From the NCBI RefSeq assembly GCF_016587435.1, contig NZ_BNJJ01000025.1:1-64000 (forward strand): a stretch of 64,000 nt of DNA, written 5' to 3'. The notes under the pieces were generated by a model. The model saw only the letters and a list, made by a program, of their open reading frames with translations. It did no database searches and was not told the origin of the DNA. The position numbers were made by a program, and so were the translations under genes. This DNA comes from Dictyobacter formicarum (GTDB lineage: Bacteria > Chloroflexota > Ktedonobacteria > Ktedonobacterales > Ktedonobacteraceae). Of this stretch, positions 53,882 to 63,319 are shown piece by piece (position 1 is the first letter of the stretch; each line of letters starts with the position of its first letter).

Positions 53882-54727
53882 ATGCAGAAGCCTTCCTGGT
53901 GGCAACGACTCCACTGGCCCGAATATGGCTCAGAGTTGCTGGGAACCGCGTTTCTCGTCTTCATCGCGTTAAGCGCAGTTACCTTCGATTTTGGTTTGGG
54001 TTCCCCATTGGCTGTCGTGTTTCCCGATAGCAGCGTGCGTCGGCTAATTACGGGGCTGATCCTCGCGGGAAGCGGACCGCTTGTAGCCATCTCGCCTCTT
54101 GGCAAGCTGAGCGGTGCTCACATCAATCCCGCTGTCTCGCTGGCGTTCTGGCTGCAGGGCAAGATGCATCAGCACGACCTTGTCTGCTATATGGCAGGCC
54201 AATTTCTCGGCGCAGCGCTTGGCGCAGGATTAGTCGTGCTCATCTGGAGGGAGCGGGCGGCAAGTGTCCATAATGGCGTCACTGTTCCAGGGGTCGGATA
54301 TCCCATCTGGAGCGTCTTTCTGATCGAGATGGGACTTACCTGCCTGCTGGTTCTGGTGATTTTTCTCTTTGTCAGCAGCCATCGCCTGATGCTCTGGACT
54401 CCTTTGATATCCTGGCTTCTCGTGGCGTTCATGTACTGGCTGGCTGCGCCCATCTCTGGCTCCAGCCTGAATCCCGCTCGCAGCTTTGGCCCTGCACTGG
54501 TTTCCTGGTATTGGCGCGACCAATGGTTGTATTATCTTGCTTCTCCCATCGGGGCGCTGCTTGCCGTCATCCTCTTCCGATCGCTGAGCCTGGTGGGCAT
54601 CCACGATGTGTTGACGGCCAAGATGTTCCACGCTCCGTACTATCGATGCATCTTCAAGAATGTCAAAGCGCCACAGTTGAATACCGATCAGGATGGGAAA
54701 TTGATCGAACCTAACAAAACATACTGA
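53882..54727 (+). CDS. Aquaporin / MIP-family channel
   Basis: 281 residues with six membrane spans and both NPA boxes: GAHINPAVSLAFWLQG (~84-100) and GSSLNPARSFGPALVSW (~198-214). Spans: ELLGTAFLVFIALSAVTF, ITGLILAGSGPLVAISPL, LVCYMAGQFLGAALGAGLVV, VFLIEMGLTCLLVLVIFLF, WTPLISWLLVAFMYWLAA and YYLASPIGALLAVILFRSL. The C-terminal ~45 residues form a cytosolic tail. It conducts water or small solutes. Start ATG 53882 has AAAGGAGAT upstream. The SDR remnant precedes it. Confidence 0.92.
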   Translation: MQKPSWWQRLHWPEYGSELLGTAFLVFIALSAVTFDFGLGSPLAVVFPDSSVRRLITGLILAGSGPLVAISPLGKLSGAHINPAVSLAFWLQGKMHQHDLVCYMAGQFLGAALGAGLVVLIWRERAASVHNGVTVPGVGYPIWSVFLIEMGLTCLLVLVIFLFVSSHRLMLWTPLISWLLVAFMYWLAAPISGSSLNPARSFGPALVSWYWRDQWLYYLASPIGALLAVILFRSLSLVGIHDVLTAKMFHAPYYRCIFKNVKAPQLNTDQDGKLIEPNKTY

Positions 54728-54976
54728 CTCACGGCATCGGTGTATGCTTTTCGTACCTCCTCCTCCTCGCGACTCTTCCAAACTTTTGGTGACTGAGGAT
54801 CCCGTATGCAAGCAGAGGCCTTCCGTTCGTGTCAACCACCAATGATACATCAGCAAAAACACTGTCCTTCAGAGACACCGAGGTAGGCACCGACAGATAC
54901 TGCATCATCGATGTGAACGGATCTCCATCCTGTTCTCAGTTCCCAGCCATGCTTGGGCCTCATCTAGCAATCGTGC
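54728..54976. other. Intergenic, no supported gene
   Basis: No gene recognised between the aquaporin and the ISL3 fragment. Confidence 0.3.
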
Positions 54977-55126
54977 TTACGCGATCGGTAAGACCCGCAA
55001 GCGCAAGAGATCGATCTTGGCGCGTCCATACATCTGTCGTTTGAGCAGTTTGAGTCGCATAATTTGTCCTTCAACCTGCCCAGTACTCCATGGTTCCGTG
55101 AGTGCAGCCTGGGCGGCTGCATATTC
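54977..55126 (-). pseudogene. C-terminal fragment of an ISL3-family transposase
   Basis: Minus strand: AALTEPWSTGQVEGQIMRLK, LLKRQMYGRAKIDLLRLRVL then stop at 54977. The signature TGQVEGQxxRLKLLKRQMYGRA is ISL3. It is joined directly to a methyltransferase fragment on the other strand. Confidence 0.8.
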
Positions 55127-55138
55127 GTTCATGAGCCT

Positions 55139-55330
55139 CGTGTCTGCTTTGAGCAAGGAGATATTCGGCATCTGCCCGAAGCCGACCAGACCTTCGATGC
55201 GGTGGTCTGCATCTGGGTCATTGAAACCCTGGATGATCCTCGTGCAGCAGTTTCGGCGTTCGTCCAAGGGATCAAGCTAGATAGCCTGGTGCTCGCCACC
55301 TTTTGTCGTCTGCCAAACAATCGGCTGGGA
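55139..55330 (+). pseudogene. Fragment of a SAM-dependent methyltransferase
   Basis: Reads RVCFEQGDIRHLPEADQTFD, AVVCIWVIETLDDPRAAVSA, FVQGIKLDSLVLATFCRLPN. The QGDxxxLPxxDxTFDxVV stretch is the motif II/III region of class I methyltransferases. Both motif I and the C-terminal part are missing. Confidence 0.65.
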
Positions 55331-55379
55331 AACGCGCTCCAAACCTCGCCACGGATGCTGGCCCTCCCGCAAAGTTGAT

Positions 55380-55813
55380 GATAAGTTCAACAATAATAAG
55401 CAAGGGATACATGCTATGAGCTCTCATCGCACAGCTTCTCGAAGACGAATAGCACCTAGTAACTCATCATTCATCATGATCTGGTATCGACAGAGGAGGA
55501 AACAACCATCCTGGAGAGCGTAAAGATCGCAAACGTGCCGCGCCCCATGTTGCGATTTCCTTGCCAACCGGCAATCGAGACCGTCCCTTCCCTGTCTTCG
55601 GCGATGTTGGAGCAGATCAGCGGTAAGCTCTCGCCATCAACCTGCTTTGACACCTGTCTCGGACGGTTGGATACATCAGTTTGGAACAGGGTGGTATGCT
55701 AACAAGGGTGACCGCCGAGAAGTGGTCCTTTGTTCTCTGAGAGACAAGCAGTGAAGCGTTTTTCCCGAACGATCTCGACTGCTCTGTTTACTCTCGACAC
55801 AGGGGGATGACGT
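55380..55813. other. Intergenic, no supported gene
   Basis: About 430 bp of mixed composition. No reading has family features or a good start; the last ~30 bp carry the GGGGGATGACGT leader of the next gene. Confidence 0.3.
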
Positions 55814-56167
55814 ATGCAAGCAACGAATCAAGCTGTTCAACAGGCTATTGAAGACTGTAAAGAGTGTCATGCGATCTGCGTCCAAACGATCCAGTATGAT
55901 ATCCTGCACGGTGGTCCCCACATAGCGCCTGATCATCTGCGGCTCTTAGAGGACTGTGCCCAGATCTGCCAGCTCAGCGAAGATCTCATGCTGCGCAGTT
56001 CCCCCTCCTCTCCAGCCATCTGCGAGGTTTGCGCTGATGTGTGTGACCAGTGCGCCGTGTCCTGTGATCAGGTAGGGCAAGGCACCGACGCCCAACTGAG
56101 AGCCTGCGCTGATCAGTGCCGGCGCTGTGCCCAATCCTGTCGGCAGATGGCTCACACGCGGCCATAA
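55814..56167 (+). CDS. Four-helix-bundle Cys-rich copper-binding protein (DUF326-like)
   Basis: 117 residues with 14 Cys, in helical repeats: EDCKECHAICVQTIQYD, LEDCAQICQLSEDLML, CEVCADVCDQCAVSCDQ, RACADQCRRCAQSCRQM. The CxxxC spacing along helices matches DUF326/copper storage proteins that bind Cu(I) inside a bundle. No signal peptide, so cytosolic storage. ATG 55814 with GGGGGATGACGT upstream. No neighbouring copper gene in the window. Confidence 0.85.
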   Translation: MQATNQAVQQAIEDCKECHAICVQTIQYDILHGGPHIAPDHLRLLEDCAQICQLSEDLMLRSSPSSPAICEVCADVCDQCAVSCDQVGQGTDAQLRACADQCRRCAQSCRQMAHTRP

Positions 56168-56730
56168 CTGCGCGCCCGTTTTTGTCATGGGCATGTTCAC
56201 TGCCTTGCCGTCTTTCAGAGGAAGACGAAGAGGAAGATGGTTTGAAGCAGCATATCGTGTGTCGCCGTCGAACCATGGTAGTTCCGTTTGCGTCTTGCGC
56301 GCCACCATACTGGTGGCGCACGCGATGAGCAAGGCTCCACCATCCCCTGGTACGATGGCCCCTCCACCACCCCCTTTTCACGGGTAGGTTTTTTGGTGAC
56401 GCTTTGCAGCCTGTTTGCGCCACTTCCGCCGAGCTTTTTCTTTCCGTTTCCGTTCCTTGAGCCGATGTTTCTTGGTCCAACTCGACACTTCCTTCGGCAA
56501 CGGATAGAGACGCGTTGTCCAGGGTTGTGGCACATACCTGCCCATTGGAAACTCTTGCGCTCTCATGAGCACGGCCAGAATCGTTACACGCCCTCGTAAG
56601 AAACAACTCTCTTCGCGTCCTCGAGGTCGTTTCTCTTCTTGACATTGGCTTCTTTCTCATGCTTTTCCCCTCTCCTCTTCCTGTCGGTATTCTTCTTCCC
56701 ATGCTTCCTCTTCTCCTCCCACCTGCACCA
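56168..56730. other. Intergenic; stem-loop and one weak basic ORF
   Basis: A perfect stem GCGCCACCA-TAC-TGGTGGCGC lies at 56299-56319. A minus-strand reading 56378-56572 of 64 residues ends in a very basic stretch (KKHRLKERKRKEKARRKW); no start signal or family, low support. The rest shows nothing. Confidence 0.4.
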
Positions 56731-56797
56731 TGGAATTGCCCCGAATTTGGAGGGTCGGAGAAGAGAAATTTTGGTAGAATGAACACAGGAGGGTCCA

Positions 56798-57094
56798 ATG
56801 GGCAAATCTCAACCGACCTACAGTAAAGAATTCAAGCAGCAGGCTGTCACATTATTTGAAACAGGTGGCAAGACTAAAACACAAATAGCCAGAGATTTAG
56901 GTATTTCCGATAGTGCCTTAAGTAAATGGTGCAAAGAATTTGGAGAGCATGGGGCAGAGGCGTTTCCTGGGAAGGGTCATCAAACGTCGATCGAAGAGGA
57001 AAATAAGCGATTAAAACGCGAAAACGAGATTCTGAGGCAAGAAAGGGACATATTAAAAAAAGCCATGAGCATCTTCGCGCAGCCCCATCCGTAA
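56798..57094 (+). CDS. IS3-family transposase OrfA
   Basis: 98 residues. HTH: YSKEFKQQAVTLFETGGKTK, TQIARDLGISDSALSKWCKE; leucine-zipper region RLKRENEILRQERDILKKAM. Start ATG 56798 with AGGAGGG upstream. The run of seven A then G at 57055-57062 (codons TTA AAA AAA GCC) is a slippery site for -1 frameshifting into orfB, the usual way to make the OrfAB transposase. Confidence 0.9.
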   Translation: MGKSQPTYSKEFKQQAVTLFETGGKTKTQIARDLGISDSALSKWCKEFGEHGAEAFPGKGHQTSIEEENKRLKRENEILRQERDILKKAMSIFAQPHP

Positions 57095-57489
57095 AATTTC
57101 AGTTCATCCATGAGCATCGCCAGCTCTTTCCGCTTCTTCGCATGTGCCAGGTCCTGGAGGTCTCGGAAAACGGCTATTACAACTGGCGCAAAAGAGGAAA
57201 AAGCCAAAGAAAACGGGATGATGAACAGCTTACGGAGCGGATTGAAGATGCCTATCATCAAAACAGGGGTCAGTATGGAAGCCCACGTATTCATGCGGAA
57301 TTGAAGGGACTGGGCATTCACTGCGGCAGAAAACGAGTGGCGCGGTTGATGCAGGCTAGGCAGTTGAGTGCTCGCAAGCGGAAGCGAAAACCACGCACGA
57401 CGAACAGTCAGCATGGGTTTCCGCTCGCCCCCAATCTGCTGGAGCAGGATTTTACTGCGGATGCCCCCAATACCAAGTGGGTGTCAGAT
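57061..57489 (+). CDS. IS3 transposase OrfB, 5' exon
   Basis: In the -1 frame after the slippery site: KFQFIHEHRQLFPLLRMCQV, NGYYNWRKRGKSQRKRDDEQ, SPRIHAELKGLGIHCGRKRV, ending DAPNTKWVSD with the first catalytic Asp. It stops inside the intron a few codons later (VRP then TAA at 57499) so the unspliced RNA cannot make transposase. Confidence 0.88.
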
Positions 57490-58162
57490 GTGCGCCCGTA
57501 AGGCGCGTTTTGTAGTGTCTTGGAGAGGACTGCGGGTAGAGAGATCCCGTATAACCACCGAACTTACCGGAGGGGGAAACCCTACATGGGACCAGAGCAT
57601 ATTCGGAAAGCGACAGAGTTGGAATTCAGCTTACAGCTCGTGGCGCAAGGTCAGGAGTGGCATGGTCAAGGCTACACTGCTTTAAACCCAGTCTCCTGGT
57701 TGCAAACCCACAGGCGAGCGCAGGCTGACTGAAGCGCACGCAGAGGTGATGTACAGAGGTTTAAATCTGAGACTTCTGTACTCTCTCATTGCCTCTCGGC
57801 GGGGAAGAAGCCCCGAAAAGGAGATGAACGGGAACCTACACCACTCGATGATACAAAATGACGGCTAAACGGGGATCACCTAAAACAGGGTGCCAGAAAT
57901 GGCTATGCGTCTTGGTTCTGAAAACCTGTCATGGTGACGGAGTGTCCGTAGTAGTTGGCAGCAGATAACACCTGCTACGTAGCGAAGGGACACAGGTGAT
58001 GCATGGATAAAACGGCAAGGGATGCGCAATGCAGAGAGCCGAACCGAAAAAACCATGCAGAGCTGGAAAGCCGGATACCAGGAAACCGGTACGTCCGGTT
58101 TGGTGGGGGGGTCACAGAAACCTGGCCTGGCAACAGGAGAAGGCGCTGGGTCCCTACCCAAC
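57490..58162 (+). ncRNA. ORF-less group II intron inside IS3 orfB
   Basis: 673 nt. 5' end GTGCG (57490) and 3' end AC (58162) fit GUGYG...AY. Domain V at ~58069-58101: AGCCGGATACCAG-GAAA-CCGGTACGTCCGG, including the AGC triad, GAAA tetraloop and bulge. EBS1 ATCTGA (57765-57770) lies in a hairpin loop closed by GTACAGA/TCTGTAC and pairs with IBS1 TCAGAT (57484-57489). EBS2 ACCCAC (57706-57711) pairs with IBS2 GTGGGT (57477-57482). No reverse transcriptase is present in domain IV, so it needs a maturase in trans. Splicing joins the orfB halves exactly, in phase. Confidence 0.85.
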
Positions 58163-58642
58163 TTTACATACCTTGAGACGCGAGAAGGGTGGCTTTATCT
58201 GGCAGGCGTCCTTGATGTCTATTCACGCAGAATCGTCGGATGGTCCATGAGTGAGCAGCATGATACATCGTTGGTGCAAACCGCATTGCAGATGGCACTT
58301 CTGCAGCGCAAGCCAGGCGCTGGCCTGATTCATCACTCAGACCGCGGCAGCGAATATGCCAGCACCAGGTATCAAATGCTGCTGCACGAGCACCAGATTC
58401 AGGTGAGTATGAGCAAAAAAGGAGATTGCTACGACAATGCGATGATCGAGAGCTTTTGGGCGACACTGAAGAAAGAGTGTGCTGAGACAAGCGTCTTTTC
58501 CAGTCGAAATGAGGCAAAAAGAACGATTTTCGAGTACATCGAAGTGTATTATCATCGAAAGCGACGACATTCTTCTTTAGGCTATCTGAGTCCTGTTGAG
58601 TATGAAAAACAAGGAACACAGACAGATGGTGCGTATTCTTGA
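58163..58642 (+). CDS. IS3 transposase OrfB, 3' exon
   Basis: Reads FTYLETREGWLYLAGVLDVY, SRRIVGWSMSEQHDTSLVQT, HHSDRGSEYASTRYQMLLHE (second catalytic Asp), YDNAMIESFWATLKKECAET (catalytic Glu) and YHRKRRHSSLGYLSPVEYEK. With the 5' exon this gives a complete DDE rve-type OrfB: NTKWVSD joined to FTYLETREG. Confidence 0.9.
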   Translation, partial: FTYLETREGWLYLAGVLDVYSRRIVGWSMSEQHDTSLVQTALQMALLQRKPGAGLIHHSDRGSEYASTRYQMLLHEHQIQVSMSKKGDCYDNAMIESFWATLKKECAETSVFSSRNEAKRTIFEYIEVYYHRKRRHSSLGYLSPVEYEKQGTQTDGAYS

Positions 58643-58669
58643 CGAATGTCCGATTTATATGATAAAATA

Positions 58670-58689
58670 TACGTATTACGTAATACGTA
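58670..58689. repeat. Perfect 20-bp palindrome
   Basis: TACGTATTACGTAATACGTA is its own reverse complement. It lies between the IS3 orfB stop and the right terminal repeat. It could be a dimer-binding operator or a chance feature; no protein assigned. Confidence 0.6.
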
Positions 58690-58860
58690 AAAATATCCAG
58701 TTACATACTCTTTTGATGCATCTCTATGGACTCACTTTTTCCGTTTGAGTCCCCTCCAAAAACGGGTCAATTCCAAGACTCTTGATAAGCCATGAGAGTC
58801 CTTCACGCTCTTTTCGAAGATAAGAGGGGCCATCAAGCAAGCTCTCTTTCACCAAAGCTG

Positions 58861-60624
58861 ACACTGTTGGGAAACCCTTCCGCTTTCAGGAGCCCTTCTG
58901 TATGGTAGGATGAGAAGCAAAAGAAGAAACCAAAAAAGAACCTGAAAGCTGGAGAAAATCCATGACATTGCATTCGCAAAACGACTTTTCGATCCCAGAG
59001 GAAACCATCCGTGTCGCTCGTGCAGCCTATCCGAAAGGCAATCCGTATCTGAAACTGCGGGATGCCCTGGGGACCATCTACCAGAATCAATCGTTTGTGC
59101 ATCTCTTTCCAGACAATGGGCGACCAGCTCAAGCCCCATGGCGGCTCGCCTTGATCACTGTCCTCCAGTTTCTAGAAGAATTACCTGACCGGCAAGCCGC
59201 TGATGCGGTTCGCGGACGGATTGATTGGAAGTATTTGCTAGGGTGACTCCGGTTTCGATTTTACAGTGCTTTCGGATTTTCGCGCGCGTCTCCTTCAAGG
59301 GAACGCGGAGCAAGCCTTGTTAGATGCTCTGCTGACGTTATTCAAAGAGCAAGGGTGGCTGAAAGAACGAGGAAAACAGCGAACAGACTCCACACATATT
59401 CTGGCCAAAGTGCGAGCCATTAACAGACTGATGTGTGTAGGAGAGGCCATGCGTTTTGTCCTCAACAGCTTGGCAGTTGTGGCCGGAGACTGGCTGCTGG
59501 AGCACAGTGATGAGATCTGGCTTCGCCGCTATGGCCATCGCATCGAAGAGAAGCTCTTTCCGAAGAGTCAGGAGAGTCGTCTAGCGGTGGCCGAAACTAT
59601 TGGACAAGATGGGTGGAAACTCCTCACCAACCTGTTTGATCCGGCTGCTCCGGCGTGGTTGCGTGAAATTCCTGCAGTTGATGGGCTTCGTCGCATTTGG
59701 ATACAGAACTACCGCTCTGAGGATGGTCAGGTCCATTGGCGCGAACAGCCAGATATTCCTCCGGCAGCGCTCTTCATCAATTCTCCTTACGATCACGAGG
59801 CACGCTACGGTAAGAAATACAGCACGCGCTGGACTGGCTACAAGGTCCATCTGACCGAAACCTGTGAGCAAGATCAGCCTCATTTGATCGTTCATGTCGC
59901 CACGACGCCTGCGCCCACAAGTGACGTTGTCATGACAGAGGTCATTCAGGCTGATTTGCAACAAGCCCAGATGCCGCCTCGTCAGCATTTGCTGGATGCT
60001 GGCTACATCAATGCAGATGTGTTGGCCGATGCCGAATCTCGCTTTGGAATTGAAATCATTAGCCCTGCCCATCCCGATGTCAAATGGCAGGCGAATACGG
60101 ACCAGGGGATTGACGCCAGCCAGTTTGTTATCGATTGGGAACGGAAGCAGGCGATATGCCCACAAGGACAGACGAGCGTCAGTTGGACACCAACATTTGA
60201 TACTCGCCAGCATGAGGTGATTAAAATTCGGTTTTCAACGAAAGACTGCCAACGCTGCCCAGCCCTCACACGCTGTACCTCTTCAAAGTCTCGTGCTCCT
60301 CGACGCCTCTTGTCCGTGCGGCCTCAGCACCAATATGAAGCATTGAAAACAGCTCGGAAAGCCCAGGCCACAAAAAAATTCTCTCGACAGTACGCATTGC
60401 GTTCAGGGATCGAAGCTACCATTTCTCAAGGCGTTCGCGCCTTTGGTCTCCGGCGATCGCGCTATATCGGTTTGGCAAAAACTCACCTCCAGCATATTGG
60501 CATAGCCGCCGCTATCAATCTGGTTCGCGTGGTTGCCTGGTTAGATGGCGACGAACTCGCTCCCACACGTGTTTCGGCATTCCAGAGGCTGTACGCTGCG
60601 GCTTAGGAGGTTTCCCAACAGTGT
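58861..60624 (+). mobile_element. IS1182-type (IS5-superfamily-like) element
   Basis: 16-bp perfect terminal repeats ACACTGTTGGGAAACC (58861-58876) and the complement at 60609-60624. One transposase gene inside, now frameshifted. Length 1764 bp is usual. No evident flanking duplication. Confidence 0.78.
58962..60606 (+). pseudogene. IS1182-type transposase with a frameshift
   Basis: Starts ATG 58962 (GGAG upstream). The N-terminal DUF772-like part reads PKGNPYLKLRDALGTIYQNQ, then APWRLALITVLQFLEELPDR and DWKYLLG, meeting TGA at 59243-59245. The frame then switches to DSGFDFTVLSDFRARLLQGN and continues to the end with KYSTRWTGYKVHLTETCEQD and TKKFSRQYALRSGIEATISQ (DDE Glu region). An ~11-bp deletion where LELT is expected would explain it. 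Otherwise complete, so probably recent. Confidence 0.82.
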
Positions 60625-60720
60625 ATTCTGAAAATACCAAAAAAAATACAGAAGCCTCCCCTCACCCACTCTCTCTGGTCGTGGTTTGTCTAGAAGTTCT
60701 TCGTCATCGATCTTTGCTGT

Positions 60721-61854
60721 TCAGGCTACTGGCTGCGGCGGCCGCGTGAGTTGATACCCCATATGTTCCAGACGACGAACCAGTTGGCGCCCAAACTTGC
60801 TGCGATCCCCTTGCTGGAAAAACTCCACTCCTTTCTCCTGATATTCCTGACCAGTTTTCATCATCTGACAGTAAATGACGAGAATATCGTGTCCAATGGC
60901 CAACGCCGCTCGTTTACTCCCTCGGCGTTTTTTCAGACGGCGATACCGCTCTCCCAAGTACGTGCGCGATCGACGCACTCCATGGGCAGCTTGCACCAGC
61001 GCCTCTCGCACATATCGATTGCCTTTCTTACACTTGCCACTCAGCCGCTTTCCTGCGCTTTCCTTCTGTCCCGGGCAAACACCAGCCCAAGAACTGAGAT
61101 GCTCGGCATCGGGAAAGCGCTGAAGATCGGTTCCTACCTCTGCCATCAACACGTACAGGACGTGTCGGCTCACCCCATTGATCTTTTCACAGCGCGTGAT
61201 CTGTTCTGCAAAAGGGTGCAAGCGGCGCTCGATCTCCTCTTCCAGGTGCGTGATCGAGCGATCTTGCACGGTAATCAGGGAGAGCAACTCTCGTAGCAAG
61301 AAGCGATGGTGCTCTCGCACTTCTCCCGTCAAAGCCACCACGATCTGCTCCTGACTCGCCTGCACACCCGGATGCACCCGCTTGGCCAGCCGTTCCGGAT
61401 CACGTTCCCCTTCGCAGAGTGCCTGTAAGATGGCTCTCCCAGACAAGCCCAGAATATCGCTGAGAACCGTTGCCAATTTTATCCCAGCCTCTTCGAGCAC
61501 TTTATGCACCCGATTGACCAGGCGAGTGCGTTCTCGGACCAGACTCACCCGCAGTCGCGTGAGATCCCGCAGGTCTTGTTGTTCCTGGCTGGGCACAAAA
61601 CTGGGGTTGAAGAGTCCGTGTTGGAGCAAACTGGCAATCCATTCTGCATCCTGCACGTCCGTTTTGCGCCCGGGCACGGCTTTGATATGTTGTGCGTTGG
61701 CCACCACCAACTCGAAGAAGCCCTCCAGGCGTCGATACACCGACATCCAATATACTCCCGTGCTTTCCATGCCGACATGTGTACATCGTTCTTGCAATAA
61801 CCAGGCACGCAGGGCCAGGAGATCCGCCGTTTCATGACGAAACGTGCGGAGGTA
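60721..61854 (-). pseudogene. IS110-family transposase, main part (interrupted by an IS4-type insertion)
   Basis: Together with 63320-63421 it makes one ~411-residue IS110 protein. Here: YLRTFRHETADLLALRAWLL, KTDVQDAEWIASLLQHGLFN, ITRCEKINGVSRHVLYVLMA, then the Ser-recombinase-like C-terminal region WAGVCPGQKESAGKRLSGKC (transposase_20 part). IS110 enzymes use a DEDD RuvC-like domain plus Ser and a bridge RNA. As positioned it starts only from an upstream ATG inside the inserted element, so it is likely inactive. The join is the duplicated 21-bp stretch. Confidence 0.85.
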
Positions 61855-61875
61855 GTGGTGCCGTTTTCCTCCCTC
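61855..61875. repeat. 21-bp direct repeat flanking the IS4-type element (left copy)
   Basis: GTGGTGCCGTTTTCCTCCCTC (21 bases) here and again at 63320-63340. It is part of the IS110 transposase coding sequence (EGGKRHH), duplicated on insertion or by a pre-existing site. Confidence 0.75.
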
Positions 61876-63319
61876 CATACGCATTAAGTTAAGAAAGATG
61901 GCCAAAAAAGACTCCATCTGACATCATGAAAACAAACATCAAACCGATTTTCCTGATGAAGAAGGAGTTCACAGCGATGAGTGTATCACAGCAGGCTGAG
62001 GCGTTAAAGCAGATCTTGGAAGAGGAAGCCGGGCGTTTGGCGAGAGAAACCGGATGTATTGAACGCGAGCGAGTGATCAGTGGAGCCGATTTTGCGCAAG
62101 CACTGATTCTGGGATGGTTACAGCGACCTGATGAGCGTGTGGAAGGTTTTGTCCAACTGCTCTCGCGCCGCGAGGTCAACGTCACGGCCTCGGGATTCAG
62201 CCAGCGCTTTACTCAAGCGGCAGCCACCTTTCTGCAACAGGTGCTCGAGCGGCTCACGCAGGTGCAGATACAAGCAGAGGCAGTCGATGTGGCTCTCTTA
62301 CGCCGGTTTCGCGCCGTCATCGTCGAGGATAGTTCTTCGATCCTCTTGCCCGCAGAGTTGGCCTCAATCTGGCAAGGATGGGGAAACGGGGAGCAGGTCA
62401 ATGCCGCTGCAGTCAAGTTGTTCGTGCGTTGGGATGTGCTGGGTGGCAAGCTGGAAGGGCCACGGCTGACGGATGGACGACAGACTGATACCAAGAGTCC
62501 GTTCAACACAGATACGCTGCCTGATGGTGGACTCTACCTAGCCGACCTCGGTTTTTTCAGTTTGGGACGTTTAACTGGCTTAGCTCACCGCACAGAGGGC
62601 AGCAAACGCTTTTTTGTGATGCGGTGGCAATACGGGACAGGCCTCTTTACCAGATCTGGGCATCAGATCGAACTGCGAGGAGTATTACCGCAGCGGGAGG
62701 GAGAAGCCAAAGAGATGGGCGTGCTCCTGGGCAAACAGGCAAGGCTCCCAGTGCGACTGATCATGATCCGGGTTTCTGAGAAGGTTGCTGAGCAGCGCCG
62801 CAAGCGCATTCGAGAGCGAGCCCAGGATCATAGCACCAGGCCATCCGAGGAACTGCTGTATTTGGCAGGCTGGACCATCGTGGTCAGTAATGTGCCGCAT
62901 GCTCGACTCAGCTTGCCGGAAGCCTTGGTGCTCCTTCGGCTGCGGTGGCAAATCGAGCGGCTCTTCCGTTTGTGGAAAGAACATGGTCAGATTGACGAAT
63001 GGCGCACGAAGAAACGCTGGCGCATTCTCTGCGAGCTCTACGCGAAACTGGCTGCGATGGTGATCCAGCAATGGCTTATCCATGAAGGCTGTTGGCATGA
63101 TCCCTGGCGCAGTTTGGTTCAAGCAGCCGCGGTCGTTCGTAGAGAAGCGAACCGTATCATGGTTGCCTTATATGAAGGGAAGGTAGAACAAGTCTTGCAT
63201 TCAATTGTGCGTGGGATGAAATCGGGCTGTCGCATTCAAAGACGCCGAAGCCATCCCAGCACCGCCCAACTTCTGTTGGAGGGACTCGATTGGGAACTAT
63301 GCTTAACTTAATGCGTATG
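61876..63319 (+). mobile_element. IS4-type element inserted in the IS110 transposase gene
   Basis: 18-bp perfect terminal inverted repeats CATACGCATTAAGTTAAG (61876-61893; complement 63302-63319), 1444 bp long, one transposase. Its insertion is flanked by 21-bp direct repeats. It splits the IS110 gene within codons for EGGKRHH. Confidence 0.85.
61926..63311 (+). CDS. IS4-family transposase
   Basis: 461 residues from ATG 61926; MSVSQQAEALKQI at 61977 is a possible later start. DDE: Asp in FRAVIVEDSSSILLPAELA (~135), Asp in GLYLADLGFFSLGRLTGLA (~205) and Glu in LRLRWQIERLFRLWKEHGQI (~345), with the YREK-like signature RWQIERLFRLWK. Full-length and uninterrupted, so possibly active. The stop codon lies within the right terminal repeat (63309-63311). 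Confidence 0.9.
   Translation: MKTNIKPIFLMKKEFTAMSVSQQAEALKQILEEEAGRLARETGCIERERVISGADFAQALILGWLQRPDERVEGFVQLLSRREVNVTASGFSQRFTQAAATFLQQVLERLTQVQIQAEAVDVALLRRFRAVIVEDSSSILLPAELASIWQGWGNGEQVNAAAVKLFVRWDVLGGKLEGPRLTDGRQTDTKSPFNTDTLPDGGLYLADLGFFSLGRLTGLAHRTEGSKRFFVMRWQYGTGLFTRSGHQIELRGVLPQREGEAKEMGVLLGKQARLPVRLIMIRVSEKVAEQRRKRIRERAQDHSTRPSEELLYLAGWTIVVSNVPHARLSLPEALVLLRLRWQIERLFRLWKEHGQIDEWRTKKRWRILCELYAKLAAMVIQQWLIHEGCWHDPWRSLVQAAAVVRREANRIMVALYEGKVEQVLHSIVRGMKSGCRIQRRRSHPSTAQLLLEGLDWELCLT

Larger units (their letters stand above)
56731..58775 (+). mobile_element. IS3-family element carrying a group II intron
   Basis: 24-bp terminal inverted repeats, TGGAATTGCCCCG... at 56731-56754 and its complement at 58752-58775 (21 of 24). 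Inside: orfA, orfB in the -1 frame, and a 673-nt intron splitting orfB. Without the intron the element is 1372 bp, a normal IS3 size. No clear 3-4 bp duplication flanks it. Confidence 0.8.

Noticed and set aside
55986..56798. 270-residue minus-strand reading
   Set aside because: Low-complexity Arg/Ser-rich antisense shadow of the Cys-rich gene and its spacer.
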